Assembly (NCBI GenBank): GCA_017506865.1
Contig: JAFCMP010000056.1
Coordinates: 186,001 to 250,000, forward strand
Origin: Tribonema minus
Lineage: Eukaryota > Sar > Xanthophyceae > Tribonematales > Tribonemataceae
Reading direction: 5' to 3'
DNA: 64,000 nucleotides
Part shown: one piece after another, positions 45,241-57,800 of the stretch
Numbering within the stretch: position 1 is the stretch's first letter
How the letters are laid out: each line of letters starts with the position of its first letter
Made by a program: the position numbers and the translations under genes
The notes under the pieces: generated by a model
Databases searched by the model: none
What the model was told of the DNA's origin: nothing
What the model saw: the letters and a program-made list of their open reading frames with translations, nothing else

Positions 45241-46540
45241 ACTCAGTGGCACATACACCATTGGGCAGTCCTGACTGGCTGGCTAGGGGCAACAAGCACA
45301 TGCAGGTGATCCGTGCATGTCACAGGCGATCCCGTTGATCGTCAGGACATGAGAGCACCGTCCCCACTGGAGCTTTCCGCTATGCTGATTGAGAACTTCA
45401 GAGAACTTCAGAGACAAAAATATTCACCATGTTCCAAGTTACCGCCCCACATGCCAGGTCCGCCAGGCACTGCATCCGCTGGCTTACCGATGTTTACCCG
45501 CCGTTTTTTGCTTGCTGCATTCATGATCATCATTGATCTTCTGAGCACAGAGCGAGCCAAGCCAACTCTCTCTTCTAGATCAAAACGAGAATCAGGCGAG
45601 TCACTGCCTTCTTAGCTTGAACTTGAACCAGCGCCCCTATTTGGGGCGCTACTGTAATGACGATGTAGCAAGTCTGAGAGTGCGGCGGTGATTGCCGCTT
45701 TCCGTAAAAGCCACGTGGCACGCACGCGGAGAGCAGATGTGCAATGTATTTCGGCCTCTGTGCATATGTGTTTTGTGTTGTAGCAAGCCCTTTGATGGAG
45801 CATTGCATTGCAAGGAAAACATCAGGGTGCCGGGTGTGCTAAATGGCTAGCAGGTGCCACTGGCCCACAATGTGAAATTCCAACACATGGCAATCACAAA
45901 AATTGAAGTCCACCGGAAATCCGTTGTGTTCTTGAAGGTGTACTGTATATGTAATGTACATTTATAATTTGCAGTCACCATGTCGGTCACCCTCCGGCAC
46001 CTGCGACCGCACAGCTTGAACTCGCCGAAAGCGGTCACCACTACGGAGCACCTGCCATACACAAACAGCCGACGTGATTCAGAATTACAGCAACAGGCTC
46101 TGTACGTGCAGTGACTCACGCTCTACAGTTACTTTATCGCCGCTAAATTATCGGCGACCTTGCCGCCCCCGCCCCCCCCCCCGGCCAACTGTCCCCCCAG
46201 CGTACCATGCGGGCCTGCGTCAACAACAACATGAGCGTTGCGTCACGTTTGCGTGACTTTGGCGCCATTTTCAGTCAACAAATACCCCACAATGTGCTCC
46301 CAGACCACTGCATCGAGAGCATCGTGCACGTCTACCCCCCCCCTTCTCCCCCCCCCCCCCCCCCGGCGCACCCGCCACCCCTCCGCCCCCCACCGCATCG
46401 AAGTATGTACAGTGTGTCCCCTGCCTTTCTGTGGCACTTCCAGATTCCGAACATCAGAGTTCGTCTTGGTTTGAGCTGCCACGCCCTGCTCTTTGTGTGC
46501 ACTGCCGCAGGTGCTGTTTGCCAGGGTGCCCAGCGCTCCA
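45241..46540. other. Intergenic and kinase 3' flank
   Basis: No gene seen. 46105-46200 is copy 2 of the dispersed repeat at 42775. C runs occur at 46168-46182 and 46337-46362. The last 300 bases should include the 3' UTR of the kinase gene. Confidence 0.45.
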
Positions 46541-49500
46541 CTACGCGGCAGCGCCCTCGTGCGCGCCGCCGCTCGACTTGCGCGGCACGTGCACCGCCGC
46601 CGCCGCCGCCGCAGCGGCGACGCCGGCAGAGCCGCTCTTTGACATGCGCGGCGGAGAGCCGGCGGCGGCGGCGGCGCCGCTTGGCACGGAAGACTTGCGT
46701 TTCGCCGCATGCTGAGCGGTGTTGCCCTGCGCAGAGTGCGCCGCATCGGCGGCGTCAGCAGCAGCAGCGGCAGCGTGCTCGCCATGGTGCGACGCGCGCT
46801 GAGGTGCGGCGGCGGCAGCAGCGGCGCCAATCGAGGACTTGCGCTTGGCGGCAGCGGCGGCGCCGTCCGTGTGCGCCTCCGCCGAGGGCTTGCGCGCCGC
46901 TGCCGCCGCCGCCGCCGCCGCAGGGGGCGTCACTGCGGCAGACGACTTGCGCTTCGGCGCCGCTGCCGCACCAGCATCGTGATGAGATGCTGCAGACGCG
47001 GAATGCTGCAGCGCGCCGCCTGCCGCCGCGGCGCCGCTTGCCGACGACTTGCGCGGCACGGGCGCCGCATCCACCGCCGCCGCTGCTGCTGCCGTTGCGG
47101 GAGCCACCTCTGCGGGCTTCGTGCTCGACTTGCGCTTAGCAGCAGGAGCGGCGTGACCATCCGCGGCGTCCTTGGCTTCGCCCGCGTGGGTGGCAGCGCC
47201 AGCTGCCGCCGCCGCCGCCGCCGCCGCCGGCACCGACGACTTGCGCTTGGCAGGGGCGGGCGCATCAGTAGCAGCAGCGGCCGTTGCAGGTGCCGTGTTG
47301 TCCTTTGCTGCGGTGAAAGATGCGCGCTGCTGCAGGGCGGGCGTCCCCGCAACGAACGACTTGCGCTTCGGCGCCGCCGCCGCGGCCGCCGCCTCGTGCT
47401 TGTCGGCGTCGCCGCCGCCGGTGCGCGCCGCGTCCTTCGCCTCCGCCGCGGCATCGGCAGCGGCGGATGCGCGGTGCTGCGCAGCGGCGGCGCTCGCCAC
47501 CACAGAAGACTTGCGCCTGGCAACTTCGCCCTTGTGCTCTGCGGCATCATGGGCCGCGCCGCTGGCCTTCGCCTCATCAGCAGCGGCGGCGGAGGCGCCC
47601 GCCGCAATCGACGACTTGCGCTTGGCGGGCGCAGCAGCGGTGGCGTTCTTGTGGCCCGCGTCGTGCGCGGCGGCGCTGTCGTGCGTCTTCGCCTCGTCAG
47701 CGGCGACGGCAGCGGCGGCGGAGGCGCCCGCCGCGATCGATGACTTGCGCTTGGCGGGCGCAGCAGTGGCGGCGCCAGCGCTCTTGTGGTCCGTGGCGTG
47801 CGCGGCGGCGCTCTCGTGTGTCTTCGCCTCGGCTACGGCGGAGCCGCGCGGCGCGGCAGCGGCGGCGGCGGCACCGCCGGTCACCGACGACTTGCGCTTG
47901 GCGGGCGCGGCGGCCTCCTTGTGGTCCTTGTGATCATTGGCAGCCGCAGATGCAGAGTTGCGCGGAGCAGCAGCGTCGGCAGCGGCTGCAGCGGCGCCGC
48001 CGATGGACGACTTGCGCTGAGCCGCGCTGCACTCCTTGTGCTCGCCCTCGTGCGCAGCCTCTGCTGCGCGGGCGGCGGCGGCGGCGGAAGCCGATGCGCG
48101 CGGCGCGGCGCTGCTGCCGCCGCCGCTGCCGCCAGAGGCCGCAGATTCGCGCTTGGCGGGTGCAGCGGCATCCTCCTTGTGATCTCCCTCGGGCACAGCG
48201 GCAATGGAGGAGGCCGCCTTCGTCTCTGCGGCAGCAGACGCGCGGCGCGCGGCGGCGCCGGCGGCGGCAATGGCGGCCGTCGCCGACGACTTGCGCGGCG
48301 CCGCCGCTGCCGCGGCATCAGCGTCGGGAACCGACTGCTTCCTCTCGCCATGGGCGACGTCACCTGCCGCAGCGGCAGCGGATACTTTCCGCTCGGCGAC
48401 CGCATGCCCGGGCTCATGCGCATCCGCGGCGGCGGCGGCATCGGCCTGCTTGTGCTCGGCCGCGCCGCCTGCCGCCGCCGCTGCCGCCGCTGCTGCCGAC
48501 GTCCTGCGCTCCGCCGCGGCGACGATGGATGACTTCCTGTGCTGAGCGATGCCGTCGGCGCCGCTCGACGAGGGCCTCTTTTCCGCCGCGGCCGCCGCGG
48601 CGCCGTCGCCGGCAGCGGCGGCGGAGGCGGCGACGGGGCCCGGGTTGGACGAGCGGCGCCGCTTGGCGGCGGCGGCGGCGGCGCCGCCGGGCGTGAGCGA
48701 CGCCATTGCCGGCGCGTCCGCGAGGGCGACGCGGCCGGCGGCGACGGCGCGCTCCGCGGCGGCGATGCGCGCGGCGCCGTCCAGCACGCGCTGAGCGATG
48801 TCGAGCGCTGTGACGCCGGCGCACTGGCGGTTGGTGACGGTGACGAGGTCGGCGGCGGCGGCGGCGGCGGCGGCGGCAGGGCGGCGCTGCCGCAGGCCCA
48901 GCGCCGCGCACAGCTGCGCCAGCGCGCTCGTGGAGGCGCATGCGTCGGCACCCGCTGGCGCAGCCGCCGCCGCGTCGGCGGCGAGCTTGGGCAGGCGCAG
49001 CGTCACGCTGCGCGCGCAGGGGGGAGACGCGTGGATGAGCATCAGTGCGTGCTGTTGATGATGTCTGAAGAACATGAAGTTGAAGTTATGAGCGAGGCGT
49101 GGGTGCAGACGCAGCTGTTTTGTCCGGTGACGCTCCGTGGTGCGCTCGTGTGGGTCGCTCCCCCGCTGGCTCGCTCACGGAGACGCGCAGCATACTTCAC
49201 AGTGGAAGTGACTCACCAAAGAGGTGGGGTGCCAAAGTGCGGCCACGAGCCGGCCTCCAAACGGACGTGTGTGGCTGCGCACTGCTGCAATAACACCGAA
49301 TCTGAGAGCACCTCTGATGCTGCCCTAGTGGACAGAACACGCTCCTCTACGTACGCTTAGGGTTAGCATTAGGGTTAGCTCCCAGCAAATGCTTCTGGCG
49401 GTGCCGTCCGCGGTTGCAACGCCTTGCCGTGGCATCAGCGGGGGGCAAGCCTGCAGCTGACGTACTTCATGGTTGAACTTGACTCACAGCACGTGCACGC

Positions 49501-52424
49501 CGGCGTGGGTGCGCCTGCGGTTGACATGCCTACTTCACACTTGAAGTTGACTCACCACACGCGCACGCCGGTGCCGATATTAGAGGCGGACGTGCTCATG
49601 TACCCCCAGCCTGTTGGTCATGCTTGCTTCAGACTTGAAGTTGACTCACCACACGTGCACGCCGGTGCCGATATTCGAGGGGCACGTGCTGAGGTACCCC
49701 AGCCTGTCGTCGACCATGAGCTCCGCGCCCTCGGCGGCGGCGGCGGCGACGAAGGCGGCGTCAAACGCGCAGAAGCGCTCGTACGCTGCTGCCACGTCGC
49801 CGTCCTTGCTTGTGCTGTCATCAAAAAAAGGCGGCAATGGCCGTGAGCAAAAGGTCTGCAGGGCGTGAGCTGGGGGGTTTTGAGCAGGGCGGCGATGCGG
49901 CAGGTCATTAGAAGTGGGCGTGCAGGCTGTGAGCTTGGGGTTTTCAGCAGGTTGGCTATGAGGCGTGCTGCCACCAAGTTCGATATTGAGATGTCAACTT
50001 CAACATTAAGTTCAACTGCGGTGCAAGAAGCACGCGTGTATTGGACGCGTCGCATCGGGTTCGACGTCAAGTGCAGCATGATGTTTGTCAAGAAATGAGA
50101 CGGCATTCAACACCACTTCTTCGATGTCAAGCACGCATCAAGTTCAACTGCGGCGGCAAAAGGCGGCGTCCAACGCGCAGCAGCGCTCGTACGCCGCCGT
50201 CACGTCACCGTCCTTGCTCGTGCTGGCGTTCAGATGGGGGCAGCAGGGTTTGTGCAGGATGTCAGATTCCATCGCTGGCTGGGAAGTTCGCTGTGACCAC
50301 AGATTATCAGGCATTGTGCTGGCCGAAAAGTCGAAAGCCACATGACACTCAACGTAACAGTCAACAATCAAGTTCCCCGACCTGATGAGGTTGCAAGAGC
50401 TCTCCTCGTTGTCAAGTCCATAATCATAGCGTGATGTTCAACTTTAAATTCAACGTCAAAGTTACCCCCCCACCTGATGAGCTTGCAGTGGTCCTCCTCG
50501 TTGATCCACGCCGCGTCCGCACAGTCGTCGCTGACAAACACGGCGCGCCCCTGCGGCCAGTCGCGCGCGACGCCTGCACGCGCAGCAGCAGCGCTCCACA
50601 TATTTAGTCAAGCAGTCAGCAATGCGTGCCCAGGCGTTGTCGGCACAATGCACATCGGTTCCTGCACAGCGCTGTACAACATATCGCGGGGAGCTGTACG
50701 ACATTGACGCCATCACTATTGTAGGGGTACCGAGATGCGAACACGGCGCGCCCCTGCGGCCAGTCGCGCGCGACGCCTGCGCGCAACAGTGCAGCAGCGC
50801 TCAGCATCATGAGGAGTCGAGCAGCCACTAATAAGCTTTCAGGCGCTGGTGATGCCACGCGCATCAGTACGTGTGTACAGCGCTGTACATCTCGGGTACA
50901 GTACCTGCACGACACTGATGCCAAACATATTGCACAGGTACCGAGATGCGAACGCAGTGCGCCGCTGCGGCCAGTCGCGCGTGATGCCTGCGCGTGACGG
51001 GGCAGCAGCACGGCGCGAGCGGCAGCAACGTGCACGACACTGCGCGCACAACAGAGCAAGACTCTCTGTATGACACTGCGCGGCGTCGACGCGTCGGCAG
51101 CGCCGGGGTGTGAGCGGCAGCAGCGCTCAGCATCATGAGGAGTGTCAAGCAGCCAGTGATGCGCGCCCACGCGTCGTTAAAACAACCTACATTCCTGTAC
51201 AACACCGTACGGCGCATCTCAGGTGCCCGTGCAACACTGGGACTGGCAGGTGTTGTACAAGGTACACGAGAGACGTCGCAACGGCAACACCTGGGCGTCG
51301 TGCAGGCATCGAGATGCATTGCATCTGCGACATCGTAACGACAACACCCGGGAGTCATGTCGGTAGTAAGCCTACCCGTAACCCTAGCGATATGCGTTGT
51401 ATCGGGCGCGCAGCAAGCGCACGGCGCAGAGGCCGTCCTGCTCTCGTCAAAGTGCCAAAGGGCCACCATGCACGCCTGGTGGATGCGATCGGGCCTCGTC
51501 CGTTACGGCGTCCCTCACCCTCACCCTAACCCTAACCCTAACCCTATGCGCGCAGGCACCGCTCCGCATCTCACCGACTGCGACGCCCGCACCCCCATCC
51601 TTACCTCTGTAGCACCAGTACGACGCCGTGCTCTCAAACTCAACAACTTGAAGATTCACCAGGCCCTTACATCGCCGGACCCGTGGTTCACCGCAGCAGG
51701 AGTCTGATCCCACAGTGCTCTCGAGCTCAACCTGAAGTCCTCATCAGGCCTCATACCGCAAGATTCGGACTCGGAGACTCGACATTCAGACTCGGAGGCT
51801 CGGCGACTCGCCTGCGTGCCACCCCGCCGAGGCAGCGCTCGGACGCTGCAGCAGCGCTCCGCTGGCCTCCAGCGCCGCGGCGACCTCCCCGTCCACATCG
51901 CTCAGCGCGCGGAACGTCCCCCTGATCCCCCCCTCGGCGCTCACGCGCGCAAACACGCGCGCCAGCGTCGCCGCGACCGCCGCCCTGTCCGCCGCCTCCG
52001 CCGCCGGCGGCAGCGCGTGCGCGCGCAGGTTGCGCGCCGCCGTCACCGCCGCCGCCGCCGCGCAGCCGCCCAGCGCCTCGCGCTGCGCCGCCGTGACTTC
52101 AAGCGCGCCGCCGGGCGGGGTATGTATGGCGCCGTGCGGGTGGGTATGGGTATCGGGGTCGAAGCCGTGCAACGCGCGGATGACCGGCGCGTAGAGCGGC
52201 GCGAACAGCGCGTAGCTCGCGGCGTCGCCGGCGACGCAGCCGACGACGTCTAGCGTGGCAGTGCTCATGACGCCCGGCTGGATTGCGCGTGATACGGTGA
52301 AGCCGCTCGGCGTCGCGCCGCGCGCGCGCAGCTCGTCGAACAGCGCCGGCGTCAGCGCGCGCGCGAGGTGCGACTTGGCGCTGAGCGCTGGCATGGTGGC
52401 GTAGTCGGCGCGCGGCACCTGCGC

Positions 52425-52466
<42 letters not shown>

Positions 52467-53110
52467 GCGTCGGCATGCTCAGCACTAGGGACCACGTTCA
52501 AGATGTTGACCTGGATGAAACACACTACCGCAGCATGTCGCTGTTTTGCTAGCAGCGCTGTGAGTGTCGTCGCGTGGGCAAGCTGAAGGACAGGTGTTGG
52601 GCGGTCGGAATCAACTCTGGCAGGCAGGGTTTTGGGCGCTACCGTTTGCTGCGATGATATGAAAATAATGAACTGTGCTGCAATGTGTCTGATGGTTGGA
52701 ACCGTGGAATGCCCATGTTTGTACAGAGTCTGTTGGCATTAAGGATTGGGATTCTGCCCATAGCAGGTGCTGACACACCGCCGTTGCAGTGCCATTGGGG
52801 CAATGGGATAGCGCAGCTGCAACAGTCGGTGGCGTCTGCTACAAGTATACTGCATCTGGACACCGACTGACAAGGAGCAATGCCTGGCGGGGCCACAGCA
52901 GTGCCCCTTGACGACGTGTGTAGGTTAGCGTCTTACCTGAGGGTCGTTGAAGCACTCGTGGACGGCCGCAACGATGTCGGCGGTGGGTGCGCCACTGTCT
53001 ATCAGAGCTTCTATTTTCTCACGCTGGGCTGGGTAGAGCGCGTGCTTCACATCGTCGTACTGCGCCTTCAGCGTGGAGCTGTCGGCCTCGTGACTCACGC
53101 CGCCACCCAT
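46541..53110 (-). CDS. Phosphagen (arginine) kinase-like protein with a giant RKSS-repeat tail
   Basis: Five exons (53110-52937, 52418-51812, 50573-50474, 49814-49650, 49007-46541) join in phase to give 1170 aa. The start MGGGVS is an N-myristoylation signal. Residues 59-445 or so are the guanidino kinase fold: KSHLARALTPALFDELRARG, then IRGTFRALSDVDGEVAAAL, RDWPQGRAVF, WINEEDH (Glu286/287), DDRLGYLSTCPSNIGTG (reactive Cys338) and LRLPKLAAD. The family reversibly moves phosphate between ATP and arginine or another guanidino compound. The nucleotide-binding STRVR stretch is replaced by an Ala-rich one, and other expected arginines are Lys or His, so activity is doubtful. Residues from about 446 on form a poly-Ala tail with 14 RKSS motifs. 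The intron after 51812 has a GC donor. Exon phases and family match are solid; function is open. Confidence 0.88.
46544..48717 (-). repeat. Repeat-encoded Ala-rich tail with RKSS motifs
   Basis: About 725 codons within the last kinase exon. Units of roughly 30-40 residues alternate poly-Ala, an acidic/His patch (EAKTHDSAAAHDAGHK type) and A(K/P)(K/R)RKSS. Exact RKSS occurs 14 times, and a similar number of variants (RAS, RKSF, RNS, RGS) are present. RKSS fits the R-[RK]-x-S pattern of basophilic kinases at the second Ser. The frame is open for more than 2.1 kb with strong GCG/GCC Ala usage. Confidence 0.9.
49490..49605 (-). repeat. Two echoes of kinase exon 4 end
   Basis: Copies of SNIGTGVHV plus the GTGAGTCAA donor lie at about 49550-49600 and 49485-49515. 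The real donor is at 49649. Each is followed by ACTTCAA/TTGAAGT text. Confidence 0.8.
50155..50245 (-). repeat. Echo of kinase exon 4 start
   Basis: The acceptor region plus STSKDGDVTAAYERCCALDAAF is copied 400 bp upstream of the real exon in transcript order. It stays open for over 20 codons. Confidence 0.8.
50725..51015 (-). repeat. Two echoes of kinase exon 3 start
   Basis: Copies of the acceptor plus GVARDWPQGRAVF lie at about 50735-50790 and 50945-51000. Between them, AGCAGCGCTCAGCATCATGAGGA and TGTACAGCGCTGTACA-like pieces also recur at about 51117 and 50880. Confidence 0.8.
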
Positions 53111-54435
53111 GATGTGCTACTTGTCAGAGGCCACTGGCAGCACCAGCAGTGGTGGTCCACTATCAGGCCTCTGCCGTGTCACCTTAGCCAGCTGCACGTC
53201 TCACTGGCGCAGGAATAGGCACTGGGGGCAGGAGCAGGCGGCAACTAGCCAGCGCAGGCTTCAGGCAGTTTCAAAATGGAGAGTCACACTTTGTCAAGCA
53301 AGAGCTCAACTTCAGGTGCTGCCCAGAAACAAAAATTGAAGAAGGTCGTGCGCTAAACGCTACTTGCATCAGGCCAGTTTTTCAATTCGTTTGAATGTGT
53401 GGTGCATGCATGCATGTAGCACCAGGCTGCATGATTGAGGCAGTGAACACAATGATGACATTGCTGTTGGAAGGGGTACCTCAAGCACAAAATGAATGGC
53501 ACTTGTCAAAAGCGCCTGAGGTGCGATGCCATGCAGTAACATTATGACATGTCTGCATCACGGCGGTCTCGAGTATGCGCTGTATGAACTTGAAAGCATG
53601 GGATTTTGCGCGTCCCAAGCGAGACTAGACGTGCCCAGGCCTTGCTGCACTCACACACTCGACTGCAGGGGCACACAAATATCATATATGCATACACTGC
53701 GCAAGACGGCAAACCATGCGATGCAATGCAGAGCTCTATTAATCATTAGACTTGCGCTCTCCAGAGGAGGTCGAAGGCGCAGCCAAGCAGACTTGCAGCG
53801 GAGCTGACAATGGCATGTACGTCCAGCGCTCGTGGCCTCTGCGCCACCATGCAGCCCACAAGCAAGTGCCTACTTACATGCACACGAAACAAAGCGCACA
53901 CGCACAGCTGCGGAAACCACCCAGCCCCGACGACGCATCAACTCTAATAGCATAAAGGCGGTCACAAATGTACTCCGCTTATCATACATGGGCCCCACGT
54001 CACCCCCCCCCCCCCTCGCCCCCCTTACCAGCGTGCGCCAGTGCTCAGTCGCAAGCTCACATAGTCTAATATGGACGCCACTTTTCGCGCACGCAACACC
54101 GCTCCAGGTCCTGCGCAGAGCGCATCGACCGATGCAGGCCGCTTGTGCCCGCAACAAGAGAGAGGCCGATCGGCACACCGCGTCGTGCGGCGACGTCGTT
54201 ATCTGCCCCAGCTTTTCGCTCATTCGCAGCGTTCCCGCGCACGAGAGGCCAGCGCCGCGCTGCAGCCGAGCCCGCGCTCAACACAGCAAGCGCCGCCCCC
54301 CCTCTCTGCAGCTGTCAGAGCTCCGCAGGGGGCGAGCCGCACGGCCGCTGTGCCAGCCCCGCCACGAACACGCGCGCGCACACACGAGGAACGCATTTCT
54401 ACAGCAGCGCTCAGCGCTCGGGCGGCCGCTAGTCG
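53111..54435. other. Intergenic: kinase promoter side and 3' flank of the coiled-coil gene
   Basis: No gene recognised. A C run lies at 54003-54016. Both flanking genes are on the minus strand, so the kinase promoter should lie just above 53110; no clear TATA or CCAAT box is seen. Confidence 0.45.
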
Positions 54436-54856
54436 CTAGTCCACGCCCCTGAACACGCCGCCCGTCAGGATCGCCGCCGGCGCCGGCGCCGGGGCCTTTA
54501 GGCCCGGTCTGAGCGCTGACGGCGCGCCCGCGGACGACACGGCGCGCCGCGCTCCGGCCGCCGCAGCCGCAGCCGCAGCCGACGGCGACGTCGCGCGCCG
54601 CCGCGGCGGCGCCGCCGCCTGCGCGCCGCTGCCGCTGACGGAGGCGGCGCGCCTGGGGGCGGCGCCGCCGCCGCCGCCGCTGGCGGGCGGCGTGGCGACC
54701 GCCGGCGATGACGCAGTTGCCGCTGCTGCTGCCGCAGGCTGTTGCTGCAGCGGCGGCGGTGGCGGCGGCCGCGGCGTCGACCTCAGCGAGCGGCGCGACG
54801 ACGTGGAGGAGGACGGCGAGGGGATGCCGCTGCTGCCGCCGCCGCCGCTGCCGCGC

Positions 54857-54889
<33 letters not shown>

Positions 54890-57800
54890 TGGGGGGCGAG
54901 CGCTGACTCCAGGCGGCGCAGCGCGCGCGCGCGCGCGACGCCGCGCTGCGTGAACCACGCGACGAGCTGCAGCAGCGAGGCGCGGTCCATGTCTGCGACT
55001 TCGCGCGGGAGGCCGTTGGCGTCCGTCGCGCCCTTGTACGCGCCGATCACCTGCGCGCGCACGCGCGAGAGCTTAGGGTTAGGGTTACGGTGAGAGGGAG
55101 AGGAGGTGTTGGGAGTTGGCATTCAGGCTTGGGCCGCACGCGCGTGCGAGTGGCATGGGAGCGGGTTAGGGTTAGGGTTAGGCGCGACAGCAGCAGACTG
55201 GGGAGGCCGCAAGAGGGCAGACGTCGTGTAGGCCAGCAAAAAGCACATCAAAAACGAACCGCAGAAAAACTGCGTTTTGAAGAACTCCGGAGGACAAGAT
55301 TGCCGATAAAACATTGGGCCAAGAGAAGCTGCAGACGCGAATCCAGCGCATACGCATGCGCCTTGTGCATGCTGCAAACGTGCATGCCGCAGGCAGCCGC
55401 AAGCGCTCCATCTGGGCACACAGGCCCCCGCCACCGACGCCCAAACATCGCCCCAGCAGTGCCGCTGGACGTGACACCACGGGCACAGCAGGCAGCGCGC
55501 GCCTTCCGCGGCATCAGGGCAAGAGCATGATGGCTGTACACAACTTGAAGTACGCTGAGCTCGAAGGCCTCTCAAAGGCGTTGCATGCGACATGCGGCAG
55601 CCGACACACGAGCCCAACGGCACATCGCACTCTGCAGTGCAGGGGCCGTTTCACGACGCGTAACTGCCATGTGCAACCGCCGTATCGTCACGCCGTCCGC
55701 GTCCTCCGCAGCGCCGGCGTCGGAGACACAGGCAGTATCTGCACTGAGCGGCACTGACCAATTCAGGAGGAAACGGCATACGTGTACTTCACTTTCAAAG
55801 AACCTTATTTTGTAAATTGTAAGTATGAGTCACAGACGCACAAGCTCGACAGCACCGACAACACATGGAAAGTGAGCGTTTCAGTACTGTGAACCTGCCG
55901 CAACCGCAACTAGCCCTAACCCTGATGCTAACCCTCACCCTGATCCTGACCCTCAAACGGCGCATATACACACTTCTTTCACGAAGTCTACATCTTGACA
56001 GTATGACCGTAGAGACATTCCACCGTGCCGATACCGACAACAAGTGGAAGTGGACGTTTCGATACTGTGTAACTGCCGTAACCGCCGTACCGTCGCGTCG
56101 TCCGCGTCCTCCGAGGCGCTGGCGTCGGACGCGCCGTTGCCGTCGACGGTGGAGCCGGCGCTGCGGCGCATGGCCGCGTACGCCTGGCGCATCTGCTCGA
56201 GCTTGTGCTGATCGTCGCGCTCCTGGTCCGCCAGCTGCCGCAGCGCAGACCTGCGGAGCATGCGCATGCAAGGCGCGTTTCATGTGCTCAAGGCCGTGAG
56301 AAGCAGATAAAATTCAACTTCCGAGTGAAACAGCTTGTGCCGGTCGTCGCGCTCCTGGTCCACAGCGCGGCCCTGCAGAGCGCACGTACGTAAGGCGCGT
56401 TGCATGACGCATTGCATGACGCGGTCAGGTCGAGAGTAGAGCTAACTGGTTAAATACTTGAATAGCATCGAGGCTTCGTGGGCACTGTGCACGTCAGCGT
56501 ACGCCTGGCGCAGCTGTGCGGCCCTGCGCAGCGCGCACGTGAGGCATGATGCGCGCAAGCCGTGAGTGATGCAGATAAACTTCAACTTTCGAGCGAAACA
56601 GCTTGTGCTGGTCCTCGCGCTCCTGGTCCGCCAGCTGCCGCAGCACGGCCCTGCGCAGCGCGCGCGCGTGAGGCGCGCGTTACACGACGCGGTCAAGTCG
56701 TTAGTAGAGCGAAGAAGTGAGATAGTTCAACGGCATCAAGGCTTTGTGGAGCGGTCGCGTACGCCTGGCGCAGGTGTGCGGCCCTGCGGCACTCGTGCGC
56801 ATCGAGGCGCGTCGGTGACGAGTGCCGTTGAGTGGGACCAATGGGTGTTTTGTCCATGAGGCTGTTCAAATTTGAAGTTGAAGTTGAAGCTGAAGTTGAG
56901 TGTTGTTTTAATCTATGTAATGCTGAAGTTGAACTTGAGTGTTGCTGTTGGTAAGTGCGCCACAGCAGCTTTTGGTACAGTAATAAAGAGTGGGCGTGTG
57001 AGCCTTGCGCCACCCGTTCTGTGCGCAGTCAAGAGGCGCTTCAGTCATGAGTGGAGCCAACAGCGTCAACTTCCAAGTGGAACGGTTTGGAGTGTGCGCA
57101 CGCGCACGTGAGGCGCGTCGCGCGACGCATCAGCAAATCAGTGCCCATTCCAGCCAGTGCTCCAATTAGACGTCCACGACCACTGCTGTTTTCAGGTATA
57201 TGGCATCTGCCTTCACAAGTTCAATTGACATCTACCTTCAAAATGCCCCGAGTTTAATGTGCTATTCGATGCACTGTCCGCGTTCACGCTCCATGGCACC
57301 CCAAGGTGCACTTTGTGTGCGCCGGCCACGCTCCGGACCTTACCACGTGCAACACCTCTTCAAGTCCAGGTGATGAATTTGAAGTCTGTGACGCACCTCA
57401 ACTCTTCCAGCTCGGCGTCCTGCTGCTGCGCGCGGGCGGCGGCGCGGTGCGCGCGCTCCAGCTCGCGCGCCACCGCCGCGGCGGCGGCGTCGCCCTCGGC
57501 GCCGCGCCGCAGCAGCTGCACACGCAGAACATCAGTCAGCGCAAATCAGTGCCAGTGCTCTATGATCAGAGTATTTGGCGGCGGTGGCAGCAGCACTGGC
57601 GGCAGCAGCAGCAGCGCGGTGCCAACGCTCTACGATAGAGTGCATGGTGGTGGTGGCGGCGGCGGCAGCGGCAGCAGCACTCTGGGCGCCGCGCCGCAGC
57701 AGCTGCACGCGCAGAACATCGAGCACCGCAAATGAGTGCCAACGCTCTACAGTAGCAAAACTAGCGACGGCGGCGCGGCGGTGGCGGTGACCCTACCCTC

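Noticed and set aside
44480..45301. 273-codon minus-strand frame as an intact gene
   Set aside because: It runs across the spacer and one arm of the inverted repeat, and reading frames differ between the arms, so it is a decayed fragment.
46709..48696. Long + strand frames over 46.2-48.7 kb, Arg- or Ala-rich
   Set aside because: They are antisense and shifted readings of the Ala/RKSS tail exon. Composition mirrors the GC-rich codons and no splice sites or domains support them.
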